DNA of 64,000 nucleotides, taken from positions 62,001-126,000 of the forward strand of contig NZ_JAMGBF010000019.1 of assembly GCF_023516615.1 (NCBI RefSeq). Direction: 5' to 3'. The notes under the pieces were generated by a model. That model searched no databases and was not told the origin of the DNA. It saw nothing but the letters and a program-made list of their open reading frames with translations. Origin of the DNA: Streptomyces panaciradicis (GTDB lineage: Bacteria > Actinomycetota > Actinomycetes > Streptomycetales > Streptomycetaceae). Made by a program: the position numbers and the translations under genes. Below are positions 41,453 to 50,011 of the stretch, piece by piece (positions within the stretch are counted from its first letter, which is position 1; each line of letters begins with the position of its first letter).

Positions 41453-42340
41453 CTAGCCGTGGTGGTCGCGCAGGCGGCGGACCGTCTCCAGGTGGGTGGG
41501 GGTGAGGGGGCGGTCGTCCTCGAGGTCCCAGAGGGCGTTCTGCAGGGCGCGGCCCAGGGTCCAGGCGCGGGCGCGGGCGCGGTCCAGGGCGAGTACGTCG
41601 GTCATCGCGTCGAAGCGCCAGCGGACCTCGCCGGCCTCGAAGCGGTTGTGCAGGGCGGGCCAGAGCTCGAAGCCCGGGTCGCCGGCCAGCGGCTTGGGGT
41701 CGATGGCCAGCCAGGGGGCGCGGTGGGAGGCGAGGACGTTCTCGTCGTGCAGGTCCCAGTGCAGGAGGCGGTCGCCGGGTTCGGCGGCGACTTCGCGTAC
41801 GGCGGCGGCGCAGTCGGCGATCAGGCGGCGGGCCTCGGCGTCCGGGACGCGCAGCAGGGCGCGGGGCGTCCGCTCCAGCACGGCCCGCGTGATGTCGCCG
41901 AGGCGGCGCAGGCCGGGCGGTGCGGGCAGCGCGGTCAGGTCGGCGAGCAGCCGGGCGATGACGAGGACGGCCTGCCGGGTGCCGGGGAGGGTGGAGAGCA
42001 TGCGGCCCGCGTCGAGGCGTTCCAGGAGCAGGGTGCCGGTGGCCGGGTCGTGGTCGAGGAGGCGTACGGCCCCGTCGCCGTCCCAGGCGCGCAGCGCGAC
42101 CGGCTCGCCCTCGCTCTCCTCCTCGAGCGGTTGGAGCTTGAGCACGGCCGGTGTGTCGTCCGCCCGAACGACCGGCAGGACCAGGGCGCTGACGCCGTGC
42201 ATGGGGTCCCCGTCGGGGCGCAGGGCCCAGCGTCCGAGGAAGTCCTCCGCCAGTCCCGGCAGCCCCGCGACGAAGGCCCGCCCCGCCTCGCCGTTGAACC
42301 TCTCCTGCGCCGCCGCCAGTCCGTCCGGAATGTCGATCAC
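41453..42340 (-). CDS. Aminoglycoside phosphotransferase, streptomycin 6-kinase-like
   Basis: 295 residues from GTG 42340. N-lobe 'VSALVLPVVRADDTPAVLKLQP' supplies the ATP-binding Lys. The catalytic loop 'LLHWDLHDENVLAS' has H-x-D-x4-N, and 'LAIDPKPLAGDPGFELWPAL' is the DPK-type metal motif found in APH(6) enzymes. So it may phosphorylate streptomycin-like sugars or be a general hydroxyurea/aminoglycoside kinase relative. 'IDIPDGLAAAQERFNG' is the usual family start; ATG 42376 would add 12 residues and would overlap the divergent ATG. Confidence 0.82.
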   Translation of the reverse strand: MIDIPDGLAAAQERFNGEAGRAFVAGLPGLAEDFLGRWALRPDGDPMHGVSALVLPVVRADDTPAVLKLQPLEEESEGEPVALRAWDGDGAVRLLDHDPATGTLLLERLDAGRMLSTLPGTRQAVLVIARLLADLTALPAPPGLRRLGDITRAVLERTPRALLRVPDAEARRLIADCAAAVREVAAEPGDRLLHWDLHDENVLASHRAPWLAIDPKPLAGDPGFELWPALHNRFEAGEVRWRFDAMTDVLALDRARARAWTLGRALQNALWDLEDDRPLTPTHLETVRRLRDHHG

Positions 42341-42374
42341 CTTCGCGACGATACTTGCGTGGGTGAATCGCCCC

Positions 42375-43031
42375 ATGCGAATTTTCCGGGGCTTCGGCGA
42401 TCAGGTACGGGCCTATGTCCGCAGTGCCCCCGGCACGTACGTGTGGCTGGCCGTCCTGTTCGTCACCACGGTCGCGCTGCACCACATGTCCCCGGAGTTC
42501 GAGGAGCAGTTCCTGCGGCAGCGGTCCACGAACATCCACGAGCTGTCGAACGACCCGGTGCGGGTGCTGGTGCAGAGCGCGATGTGGATCGACAGCGGCC
42601 ACTGGCTGCCGTACGCCGTGCTCTACACCGTCTTCCACGCGCAGGCCGAGCGCTGGCTGGGGACGCTGCGGTGGCTGATCGTGTGCGTGGCCGCGCATGT
42701 GCTGGCGACGCTGATCAGCGAGCTGGCGCTGCTGAAGGCGATCCGGGACGGGATGGCGCCGCACTCCGCGGTCGACACCCTCGACATCGGGGTGAGCTAC
42801 GCCCTGGCCGGCGTCGTCGCCGTGCTCGTCTACCGGATCGCGCCGCCGTGGCGGTACCTGTACCTGGCGGTCGTGCTCGTCGTCTACGGGGTGCCGCTGC
42901 TGTCCACTCCCACCTTCACCGACCTGGGGCACTTCGTGTCCGTGGTGATCGGGCTCGGGTGCTATCCGCTGGTCAGAGGGCGTGGAAAAGCATGGAATCC
43001 GAAGGAGACAGTGGCCGCTTGGAGGGGTTAG
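42375..43031 (+). CDS. Rhomboid-like intramembrane protein
   Basis: 218 residues with about six hydrophobic segments ('TYVWLAVLFVTTVALHHM', 'WLPYAVLYTVFHAQAERW', 'LIVCVAAHVLATLISELALL', 'SYALAGVVAVLVYRI', 'YLYLAVVLVVYGVPLL', 'DLGHFVSVVIGLGCYPLV'). The segment 'DIGVSYALAG' keeps the G-x-S catalytic Ser pattern, and 'LGHFVSVVIGLG' has His followed by a small-residue helix, as expected for the Ser-His dyad of rhomboid proteases. Substrates are unknown. The start ATG shares the tetranucleotide CATG (42374-42377) with a possible divergent start of the kinase gene. Confidence 0.75.
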   Translation: MRIFRGFGDQVRAYVRSAPGTYVWLAVLFVTTVALHHMSPEFEEQFLRQRSTNIHELSNDPVRVLVQSAMWIDSGHWLPYAVLYTVFHAQAERWLGTLRWLIVCVAAHVLATLISELALLKAIRDGMAPHSAVDTLDIGVSYALAGVVAVLVYRIAPPWRYLYLAVVLVVYGVPLLSTPTFTDLGHFVSVVIGLGCYPLVRGRGKAWNPKETVAAWRG

Positions 43032-43041
43032 CGTCCCGCCC

Positions 43042-44451
43042 ATGAGCAGCTTGGCGAGCAGTGGCGTCGTGAACGGTGGCATCTCCTTCTGGTACGCCGA
43101 CGACGGCTTCCCCGTGGTGCGGGAGCCGCTCGTCGGGGACGCGACCGCGGATGTGGTGATCGTCGGGGGCGGGTTCACGGGACTGTGGACCGCCTACTAC
43201 CTGAAGAAGGCGGTGCCCTTCCTGCGGATCACCGTCCTGGAGCAGAAGTTCTGCGGGTACGGCGCCTCGGGGCGCAACGGCGGCTGGCTCTACAACGGGA
43301 TCGCCGGGCGGGACCGGTACGCGAAGCTGCACGGCCACGAGGCCGCCGTACGGCTGCAGAAGGCCATGAACGACACTGTGGACGAGGTCGTCCGGGTGGC
43401 CGCCGAGGAGGGCGTCGAGGCCCACGTCCACAAGGGCGGGGTGCTCGAAGTGGCCACCACGGCCGCGCAGTTGGCCCGGCTGAGGGCGTTCCACGAGCAC
43501 GAGGCGTCGTACGGGGAGAAGGACCGTGAGCTGTACGGCGCCCGGGAGACGGCCGAGCGGATCCGGGTCGCCGGCGCCGTCGGCTCCAGCTGGACCCCGC
43601 ACGGGGCGCGGCTGCACCCGGTGAAGCTGGTCAAGGGGCTCGCGGCGGTCGTCGAGGCCCTCGGGGTGAGCATCCACGAGTCGACGCCGGTCACGGAGAT
43701 CCGGCCCAAGCACGCGGTCACCCCGTACGGCACGGTCCGCGCGCCGTACGTGCTGCGCTGCACGGAGGGGTTCACCGCCGGTCTGAAGGGACAGCGGCGC
43801 ACCTGGCTGCCCATGAACTCCTCGATGATCGCCACCGAGCCGCTCACGGACGAGCAGTGGGAGTCGGTGGGCTGGGCGGGCCGCGAGGCGCTGGGGGACA
43901 TGGCGCACGCGTACATGTACGCGCAGCGCACCGCCGACGGCCGGATCGCGCTCGGCGGGCGCGGGGCGCCCTACCGGTTCGGGTCGCGCACCGACAACGA
44001 CGGGCGGACGCAGGAGGCGACCGTCGAGGCGCTGCGCGAGATCCTCGTCCGGTTCTTCCCGCCGCTGGCCGGGGTGCGGATCGAGCACGCCTGGTCGGGG
44101 GTGCTCGGGGTGCCGCGGGACTGGTGCGCGACGGTGACGCTGGACCGCTCCACGGGCCTGGGCTGGGCGGGGGGTTACGTCGGTTCGGGCGTGGCCACCA
44201 CCAACCTGGCCGCGCGCACCCTGCGCGACCTGGTGCAGCTCGACTCCGGGCAGGGGCAGCGGACGGAGCTGACCGAACTGCCGTGGGTCGGGCACAAGGT
44301 GCGCAAGTGGGAGCCGGAGCCGCTGCGTTGGCTGGGCGTGCAGGGCATGTACGCCACCTACCGGGCGGCGGACGAGCGGGAACGGACCGGCCACGGCGTG
44401 CGGTCGTCGCGGCTGGCGCGGTTCGCGGACCGGGTGGCGGGCCGGAACTGA
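43042..44451 (+). CDS. FAD-dependent amine/amino-acid oxidase (DAO family, PuuB-like)
   Basis: 469 residues. The dinucleotide-binding motif is 'ADVVIVGGGFTGLWTAYYL' (G-x-G-x-x-G), and 'GYGASGRNGGWL' is the DAO-family Gly-rich loop. 'WSGVLGVPRDWC' and 'GLGWAGGYVGSGVATTNLAARTL' form the C-terminal FAD-closing motif. Related enzymes oxidise gamma-glutamylputrescine or other secondary amines. No glutamylpolyamine synthetase gene is adjacent, so the substrate is open. TAGCGT lies 7 nt before the ATG, supporting the start and a leaderless message. Confidence 0.87.
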   Translation: MSSLASSGVVNGGISFWYADDGFPVVREPLVGDATADVVIVGGGFTGLWTAYYLKKAVPFLRITVLEQKFCGYGASGRNGGWLYNGIAGRDRYAKLHGHEAAVRLQKAMNDTVDEVVRVAAEEGVEAHVHKGGVLEVATTAAQLARLRAFHEHEASYGEKDRELYGARETAERIRVAGAVGSSWTPHGARLHPVKLVKGLAAVVEALGVSIHESTPVTEIRPKHAVTPYGTVRAPYVLRCTEGFTAGLKGQRRTWLPMNSSMIATEPLTDEQWESVGWAGREALGDMAHAYMYAQRTADGRIALGGRGAPYRFGSRTDNDGRTQEATVEALREILVRFFPPLAGVRIEHAWSGVLGVPRDWCATVTLDRSTGLGWAGGYVGSGVATTNLAARTLRDLVQLDSGQGQRTELTELPWVGHKVRKWEPEPLRWLGVQGMYATYRAADERERTGHGVRSSRLARFADRVAGRN

Positions 44452-44566
44452 CGATCTTGGCCGGATTTCTTTACCGGCTGATTGCGTTCACAGGAGACTC
44501 TCAGTACCTCATTCCCATCAAAGCTGTTGGCCAGCTCATGTCACCGCTCCAAGGGGAGGGCACTTC

Positions 44567-47200
44567 ATGACAGGCATCGGCCGGCGAAGAAGACGCGTAT
44601 GGGTGGTGCTCGCCACCTCGGCGGCACTGGGACTGACGATCACTCAGGCCCAGGCGTCGTCAGGTCGCATCAGCCCGTTCGGCGTACGGGAACTCCATCA
44701 ACAGGCTCTTCTGCAGCAGCAGAAGGGCCTGTCGGCCGCCTCCGCCACAGGGGAGGACGAAGGCGGCGACGAGGCGATGGAGGAGGCCGAGCAGGCCGAC
44801 CAGTACGCGGAGGCGCGCACCTCGCCGGGCATCGTGGCGCCCGGCGCGTACGGGGCGGCGTACGACGCGCTCAAGAACCTGCCGCACACGCACGGCGGCT
44901 GGGACGACGTGACGCGGCTGCCCTACGACGCCGACGACCCGCGCTACCGGGACATCAACTCCAACTCCAGCGGCGGCGCGGGCCGGGTGACCGGCCGGGT
45001 CACCGGGCTGGCCGCCGACAACCACGGCTATGTGTACGCCGGTTCGGCCAACGGCGGGGTGTTCCGCTCCCACACTGGCGGCGGCCGCTGGACGAACATC
45101 TCCGACCGGCTGCCCGCCCTGTCCACCGGCGACCTGCAACTCGACGGCCACGGCCGCCTCTGGTACGCCACCGGCGAGGCCAACACCAGCGCGACCTCCT
45201 TCCTCGGCACCGGCGTGTACGTCCTCGACGACCCCCGGCACGACAGCTTCGGCAAGCGCGACCGGGTCGGCGGCGACGAACTGGAGTCCACCTCCATCAA
45301 CGCCCTGCGGTTCGCCGGGGACAAGGTGTGGGCGGCCACCACCGCGGGCGTCTGGAGCCACTCCGCCAAGACCCTCAAGGGCCACTGGAAGCTGGAGTTC
45401 GCGCCCAACCCGGACTATCTGCCGGGCGGTTCGAAGGCGAGCGACCCGAGCGCCCCGTACAAGAACATCACCAGCGACATCGCGGTCGACCCGAAGGACC
45501 CGGGCAAGGTCGTGCTGGCCGTCGGCTGGCGCGGCGGCGACACCTACAACGGCTTCTACGCCAAGTCCGGCGGGAGCTGGCAGCGGCTCACCGGCCTCGG
45601 TGACCTGCCGAGCAACGCCGAGGACGTCGGCAACGTCACCTTCGCGCGCAGCGCGGACGGCTCGCGGTACTACGCCATCGACCAGTCGCCGGAGCAGACC
45701 GCGGAGAACCCGGACAGCGGCCTGGAGGGCATCTTCGTCTCCAAGTCCGGTTCCCCGACCGGCCCGTGGACGCGCATCGCCACCTACCAGCAGCTGCGCG
45801 ACTCCGGTTCGGCGCTCACCGGCGCCGGCTACCAGCCCGGCATCCAGGCCTGGTACAACCAGTTCCTCACCGTCGACCCGAAGAACCCCGACCATGTGTA
45901 CGCCGGTCTGGAGGAGGTCTTCGAGACCAAGGACGGCGGCAAGAACTGGAGCGTCCCCGGCCCCTACTGGAACTTCGGGTTCCCCTGCTGGTCCATCGAC
46001 CCGAGCAAGCAGACCGGTGACTGCCACCAGACCGTCCACGCCGACCAGCACTCGGTCGCGATCGGCAGCAACGGGGGAGCCCCGTACGTCGTCGTCGGCG
46101 ACGACGGCGGCGCCTTCCGCCGGCCGCTGTACGGCAGCGCCGACGCCTCCGGTCACGCCACCGACTGGAAGTCCCTGAACGACGGCACGATGGACGCCCT
46201 GCAGTACTACTCGGTCGGCGTCGGCGTCGACCCCTCCCGCAAGGGCCTCGCCGTCACCGGCGGCCTGCAGGACAACGGCCAGTCCCAGCTGCGGCCCGGC
46301 GACCGGGTGATGGGCTCCAACTTCGGCGGCGACGGCGGCGACACGATCACCGATCCGGCCAACGGCTGCAACATCGCCCAGGAGTACGTCTACCTGGCGG
46401 TGTCCGTCACCAACAACTGCGCCGTGAACGACGGGAGCTGGGTCACCGACCCGTCGAAGGCGACCACGTACTCCGTCGCCCCGCCCGACAACGCCACGAG
46501 CGAGGCACGCTTCATCGCCCCGCTGAACGCCGACATCAAGGACGCGAAGACCTGGGTCGCGGGCGGCCGGCACGTGTGGATCAACACCAAGGGCTACGCG
46601 ATCCGCAGCGGCACCGAGTGGCTGAACGCCTACGACCTCGGCGCGGGCCACACGGCCACCGCCGTCGCCTCCTCCGGCGGCCGGGTGTACGCCGCCTGGT
46701 GCGGCCCCTGCAACAACCAGGGCTTCACCCGCGGCATCGCGGTGGGCAACGCCGACGGCACCGGCTGGCACCAGCTGAACCTGCCGGCCGACGGCACGGT
46801 CCCCAACCGCTACCTCTCCGGCCTGGCGATCGACCCGAAGAACGCCGACCACGTCCTGCTCGCCGTCAACGGCTTCTCCCGCAAGTGGACCGAGGGCCCC
46901 GGCGCGGGCGTCGGCCACCTCTTCGAGACCCGGGACGGCGGCCTCACCTGGAAGGACGTCTCCGGGAACCTGCCGGACGTGCCCGCCAACTCCGTTGCCC
47001 TGCTCAGGGGCGGCACGATCGCGCTGGGCACCGACCTCGGGGTGCTGGTGCGCACGCCGGGCTCGAAGACCTGGCGGGTGGCCGGCGACAACCTGCCGAC
47101 CACCGCGGTCATGCAGCTGCGCACCGGCCCGGACGGGCGGCTGTACGCGGCCACGCACGGAAGGGGCATCTGGGCGATCGACACCCGCAAGCTGCGGTGA
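44567..47200 (+). CDS. Large secreted beta-propeller (BNR/sortilin-like repeat) protein
   Basis: 877 residues. Signal peptide 'VWVVLATSAALGLTITQAQA' then an acidic spacer. The rest is made of BNR/Asp-box and VPS10-like blades: 'SHTGGGRWTNIS', 'TKDGGKNWSVPGPYW', 'RDGGLTWKDVSGNLPD' (S/T-x-D-x-G-x-T-W pattern), 'RVTGRVTGLAADNHGYVYAGSANGG', 'AIDPKNADHVLLAVNG'. Such propellers occur in xyloglucan/GH74 hydrolases and sialidases; no catalytic acids can be assigned, so glycan binding or hydrolysis is only suggested. Two Cys pairs (PCWSIDPSKQTGDC, GCNIAQ...NNC) suggest an extracellular fold. GGGGAGG lies before ATG 44567. Confidence 0.85.
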   Translation: MTGIGRRRRRVWVVLATSAALGLTITQAQASSGRISPFGVRELHQQALLQQQKGLSAASATGEDEGGDEAMEEAEQADQYAEARTSPGIVAPGAYGAAYDALKNLPHTHGGWDDVTRLPYDADDPRYRDINSNSSGGAGRVTGRVTGLAADNHGYVYAGSANGGVFRSHTGGGRWTNISDRLPALSTGDLQLDGHGRLWYATGEANTSATSFLGTGVYVLDDPRHDSFGKRDRVGGDELESTSINALRFAGDKVWAATTAGVWSHSAKTLKGHWKLEFAPNPDYLPGGSKASDPSAPYKNITSDIAVDPKDPGKVVLAVGWRGGDTYNGFYAKSGGSWQRLTGLGDLPSNAEDVGNVTFARSADGSRYYAIDQSPEQTAENPDSGLEGIFVSKSGSPTGPWTRIATYQQLRDSGSALTGAGYQPGIQAWYNQFLTVDPKNPDHVYAGLEEVFETKDGGKNWSVPGPYWNFGFPCWSIDPSKQTGDCHQTVHADQHSVAIGSNGGAPYVVVGDDGGAFRRPLYGSADASGHATDWKSLNDGTMDALQYYSVGVGVDPSRKGLAVTGGLQDNGQSQLRPGDRVMGSNFGGDGGDTITDPANGCNIAQEYVYLAVSVTNNCAVNDGSWVTDPSKATTYSVAPPDNATSEARFIAPLNADIKDAKTWVAGGRHVWINTKGYAIRSGTEWLNAYDLGAGHTATAVASSGGRVYAAWCGPCNNQGFTRGIAVGNADGTGWHQLNLPADGTVPNRYLSGLAIDPKNADHVLLAVNGFSRKWTEGPGAGVGHLFETRDGGLTWKDVSGNLPDVPANSVALLRGGTIALGTDLGVLVRTPGSKTWRVAGDNLPTTAVMQLRTGPDGRLYAATHGRGIWAIDTRKLR

Positions 47201-47223
47201 GCCGCTGAGGCGGTGAACGGGAA

Positions 47224-47257
47224 GGGGAGGGGCCCGCGGTCCGTGCGGCCCCTCCCC
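47224..47257. terminator. Bidirectional terminator between propeller and MFS genes
   Basis: GGGGAGGGGCC (47224-47234) pairs with GGCCCCTCCCC (47247-47257) across a 12-nt loop, followed by GTCT. The flanking genes converge on it. Confidence 0.8.
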
Positions 47258-47286
47258 GTCTCTGTGCCCCCGCCCGGGACGGACGC

Positions 47287-48849
47287 CTACCCGACCGGCT
47301 CCGGCACCGGCGCCTCGGCCGGTACCCCGTGCCGGGGCGCCCGCGCCGTCACCATCAGGCCCGCGACCAGCCCCGCCAGCAGCATGATCCCGGCCGCGCA
47401 CCAGATGGCGACCGTGTAGCCGTGCACCACGCCCTCCTTGGCGACCAGGGCCCGCTGGGCCGGGTTGTGCAGATGCGCGGCGATGTAGGTCGCGCTGCTG
47501 CTGGTGGCGATCGTGTTCAGCAGGGCCGTACCGATGGAACCGCCCACCTGCTGCGAGGTGTTGACGGTCGCCGAGGTCACGCCGGAGTCCTGCGGGGCGA
47601 CGCCCGCGGTGGCGGTGGCGAAGACCGGCATGAAGGTCAGGCCCATGCCGAGACCCATCAGCAGCAGGGCGGGCAGGATCTCGGTGGTGTACGAGGAGTC
47701 GACCGTCATCCGCGTCAGCAGCATCATGCCGCCCGCGGCGAGGATCATGCCGGGGACCATCAGCGTCCGCGGCGGCACGCGGTTCATCAGGCGGGCGGAG
47801 ATCTGCGTGGAACCGACGATGATCGCGGCGGTCAGCGGCAGGAAGCCCAGGCCCGTCTTCACGGGCGAGTAGCCGAGGACGACCTGCAGGTAGTACGTCA
47901 TGAACAGGAACAGGCCGAACATGCCGATGGTGGCGAGCCCCATGGTCAGGAAGCAGCCGGCCCGGTCGCGGTCCTTGACGATGTGCAGCGGCAGCAGCGG
48001 CATGGGCGCCCGGGACTGCCACCACACGAAGGCCGCCAGCAGGACGGCGCCCACCGCGAACAGCGTCAGCACCAGCGGGTCGCCCCAGCCGCGCGGCTGG
48101 GCCTCGGAGAAGCCGTAGACGATCGCGACCAGTCCGCCGCAGCCCAGCAGGACGCCGGGCACGTCGAGGCGGGCCCCTGCCTGGCGGGGCCGGTCGTGCA
48201 GCAGGACGAAGGCGCCGACGACGGCGACGACCGCGATGGGGATGTTGACGTACAGGCACCAGCGCCAGTTCAGGTACTCGGTCAACAGGCCGCCGACGAT
48301 GAAGCCGATCGCCGAACCGCTGCCGGCCAGGGCGCCGTAGATGCCGAAGGCCTTGCCGCGTTCCTTCGGGTCGGTGAAGGTCGTGGTCAGCAGCGACAGC
48401 GCGGAGGGCGCCAGGACGGCGGCGAAGGCGCCCTGGAGCGCGCGGGCGCCGAAGAGCATGCCCGAGCCGGTGGCGGCGCCGCCGAGCGCGGAGGCGGCGG
48501 CGAAGCCGATGAGCCCGATGATGAAGGTCCGTTTGCGTCCGACGAGGTCGGCGATCCGGCCGCCGAGCAGCAGCAGACCGCCGAAGGCCAGGGTGTAGGC
48601 GGTGATCACCCACTGCCGGTTGGCGTCGGACATGCCCAGGTCGCGCTGCGCGGAGGGCAGTGCGATGTTCACGATGGTGGCGTCCAGGACCACCATGAGC
48701 TGGGCGAGCGCGATGACCACCAGGCCCCACCAGCGGCGGGGATCGGCGTCCGCGGCAGCATCGGGTTGGTCTGTTCGGGTGACGCTCATCCGGTCAGAAG
48801 ACCACGTATCGGGACGTAGCGCATCTGGGAGCGGCTTCTGGCTGGTCAT
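47287..48849 (-). CDS. MFS drug exporter, DHA2 (EmrB/QacA) family
   Basis: 520 residues, 14 predicted membrane helices. Motif A 'GGRIADLVGRKRTFIIGL', motif D1-like 'LAQLMVVLDATIVNIALPS' in helix 1 and motif C-like 'GSAIGFIVGGLL' in helix 5 mark a proton-driven 14-TM drug exporter. The start at 48849 overlaps the stop of the upstream oxidoreductase gene (ATGA), so the two are translationally coupled. The operon carries a SoxR-type box at its promoter; export of redox-active compounds is a reasonable inference. Confidence 0.9.
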   Translation of the reverse strand: MTSQKPLPDALRPDTWSSDRMSVTRTDQPDAAADADPRRWWGLVVIALAQLMVVLDATIVNIALPSAQRDLGMSDANRQWVITAYTLAFGGLLLLGGRIADLVGRKRTFIIGLIGFAAASALGGAATGSGMLFGARALQGAFAAVLAPSALSLLTTTFTDPKERGKAFGIYGALAGSGSAIGFIVGGLLTEYLNWRWCLYVNIPIAVVAVVGAFVLLHDRPRQAGARLDVPGVLLGCGGLVAIVYGFSEAQPRGWGDPLVLTLFAVGAVLLAAFVWWQSRAPMPLLPLHIVKDRDRAGCFLTMGLATIGMFGLFLFMTYYLQVVLGYSPVKTGLGFLPLTAAIIVGSTQISARLMNRVPPRTLMVPGMILAAGGMMLLTRMTVDSSYTTEILPALLLMGLGMGLTFMPVFATATAGVAPQDSGVTSATVNTSQQVGGSIGTALLNTIATSSSATYIAAHLHNPAQRALVAKEGVVHGYTVAIWCAAGIMLLAGLVAGLMVTARAPRHGVPAEAPVPEPVG

Positions 48850-49814
48850 GGCTCCAGTACCACCTTTCCGATCGTCCGGCGTGTGTGCAGTGCGTGGTGC
48901 GCGGCGGCCGCCCCGGCGAGCGGGAAGCGCGTCACGGCCGGGGTGAGCCGGCCCGCGGCGGCCTCGGCGAGGGCGCGGAGTTCGAGGGTCTGCAGGGAGG
49001 CGTTCCGGAACATCGCCGGGCCCAGGACCTGCTCGGAGACGCCGTCGACCAGGTAGGGCGAGCCGTCGCGGATGCCCTCGGCGGACCAGCCGAAGACGAG
49101 GTGTCTGCCGCCGGGACCGAGCAGGCCGACGGCCTGCCGGGCGACCTCGCCGCCGACCCCGTCGAACACGACGGTGGCGGGCCGGCCGCCGAGATGGGCG
49201 CGGACCTTGTCCGGCCACTGCGGGTCCCGGTAGTCGACGGCGAGATCGGCGCCCCCGGCCAGGACGCGGGCGGTCTTCTCCGGCCCGCCCGCGAGGCCCA
49301 CGACGTGGGCACCGGCGTGCCTGGCGTACTGCACGAGCAGGGTGCCGATGCCGCCGGCCGCCGCCGGGATCACGGCGACGGCGTCCGGGCCGAGCTCGGC
49401 GAACTGCACGATGCCCATCGCCGTACGGCCTGTCCCGATCATGGCGACGGCCTCGGCGAAGTCCAGGTTCCGCGGGATCTCGTGCACCCGGTCGACGTCG
49501 ACGACGGCCAGTTCCGCGTAACCGCCGGGCGCGAGACCGAGGTGGGCGACCACCCGCCTGCCCCGCCACAGTTCGGCGACGCCCTCCCCGAGGGACTCCA
49601 CGACACCGGCGACCTCGCGGCCGGGGACGGTGGGAAGGGCGGGCAGCTCGGGCAGGGGGCCCCGGAAGCCCTCGCGCAGGGCGGTGTCGAGCAGGTGCAC
49701 GCCCGCGGCCGCCACGGCGACGCGGACCTGGCCGGGGCCCGGCACCGGGTCGTCGGTCTCCTCGTAGGTCAGGTTCTCGGGCGGGCCGAAGGCGTGCAGG
49801 CGGACGGCGTGCAT
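48846..49814 (-). CDS. Zinc-binding-dehydrogenase / quinone oxidoreductase family protein in a SoxR-box operon
   Basis: 322 residues of the MDR superfamily. The GroES-like N-domain (MHAVRLHAFGPPENLTYEE) is followed by the Rossmann domain with 'AVIPAAAGGIGTLLVQYARHAGAHVVGLAGG', the A-A-x-G-G-x-G NADPH loop. Structural zinc Cys residues are absent, as in quinone oxidoreductases. A similar oxidoreductase (SCO4266) is one of the few SoxR targets known in S. coelicolor, and the upstream box fits. GGGAG lies 8 nt before ATG 49814. It probably reduces quinones or redox-active antibiotics. Confidence 0.88.
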   Translation of the reverse strand: MHAVRLHAFGPPENLTYEETDDPVPGPGQVRVAVAAAGVHLLDTALREGFRGPLPELPALPTVPGREVAGVVESLGEGVAELWRGRRVVAHLGLAPGGYAELAVVDVDRVHEIPRNLDFAEAVAMIGTGRTAMGIVQFAELGPDAVAVIPAAAGGIGTLLVQYARHAGAHVVGLAGGPEKTARVLAGGADLAVDYRDPQWPDKVRAHLGGRPATVVFDGVGGEVARQAVGLLGPGGRHLVFGWSAEGIRDGSPYLVDGVSEQVLGPAMFRNASLQTLELRALAEAAAGRLTPAVTRFPLAGAAAAHHALHTRRTIGKVVLEP

Positions 49815-49856
49815 GACGGACTCCCTGGGTGCGGGTTCGTAGGCATCCGACTCTCC

Positions 49857-49878
49857 GACCTCGAGCTTGGTTGAGGTC
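49857..49878 (-). promoter_or_regulatory. SoxR-type operator/promoter of the oxidoreductase-exporter operon
   Basis: On the minus strand, the 18-bp core CCTCAACCAAGCTCGAGG (49859-49876) is the SoxR-box arrangement (CCTCAA-N6-TTGAGG with one mismatch). Including GA and TC it is a 22-bp near-palindrome. It overlaps a -35 TTGACC (49880-49875) and lies in the spacer, the place where MerR-family activators bind. Confidence 0.75.
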
Positions 49879-50011
49879 AAGGGGTGAGCGCGCCGGCGGC
49901 GTTCTCGTTGGATAGGACGCCCCCCGCGCCCGGAATGTGACATGCGGGGTGTCGTCGCAGCTCAGGGCGATGGGAAGGGCGATTGTCAGTGGCGGGGTGC
50001 AGCATGGGGGC

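Noticed and set aside
44660..48730. Very long open frame on the minus strand (over 1300 codons) opposite the propeller and MFS genes
   Set aside because: It is antisense to two well-supported genes, is Arg/Gly/Val-rich low-quality protein and mirrors their third-position GC bias. Typical shadow frame of high-GC DNA.
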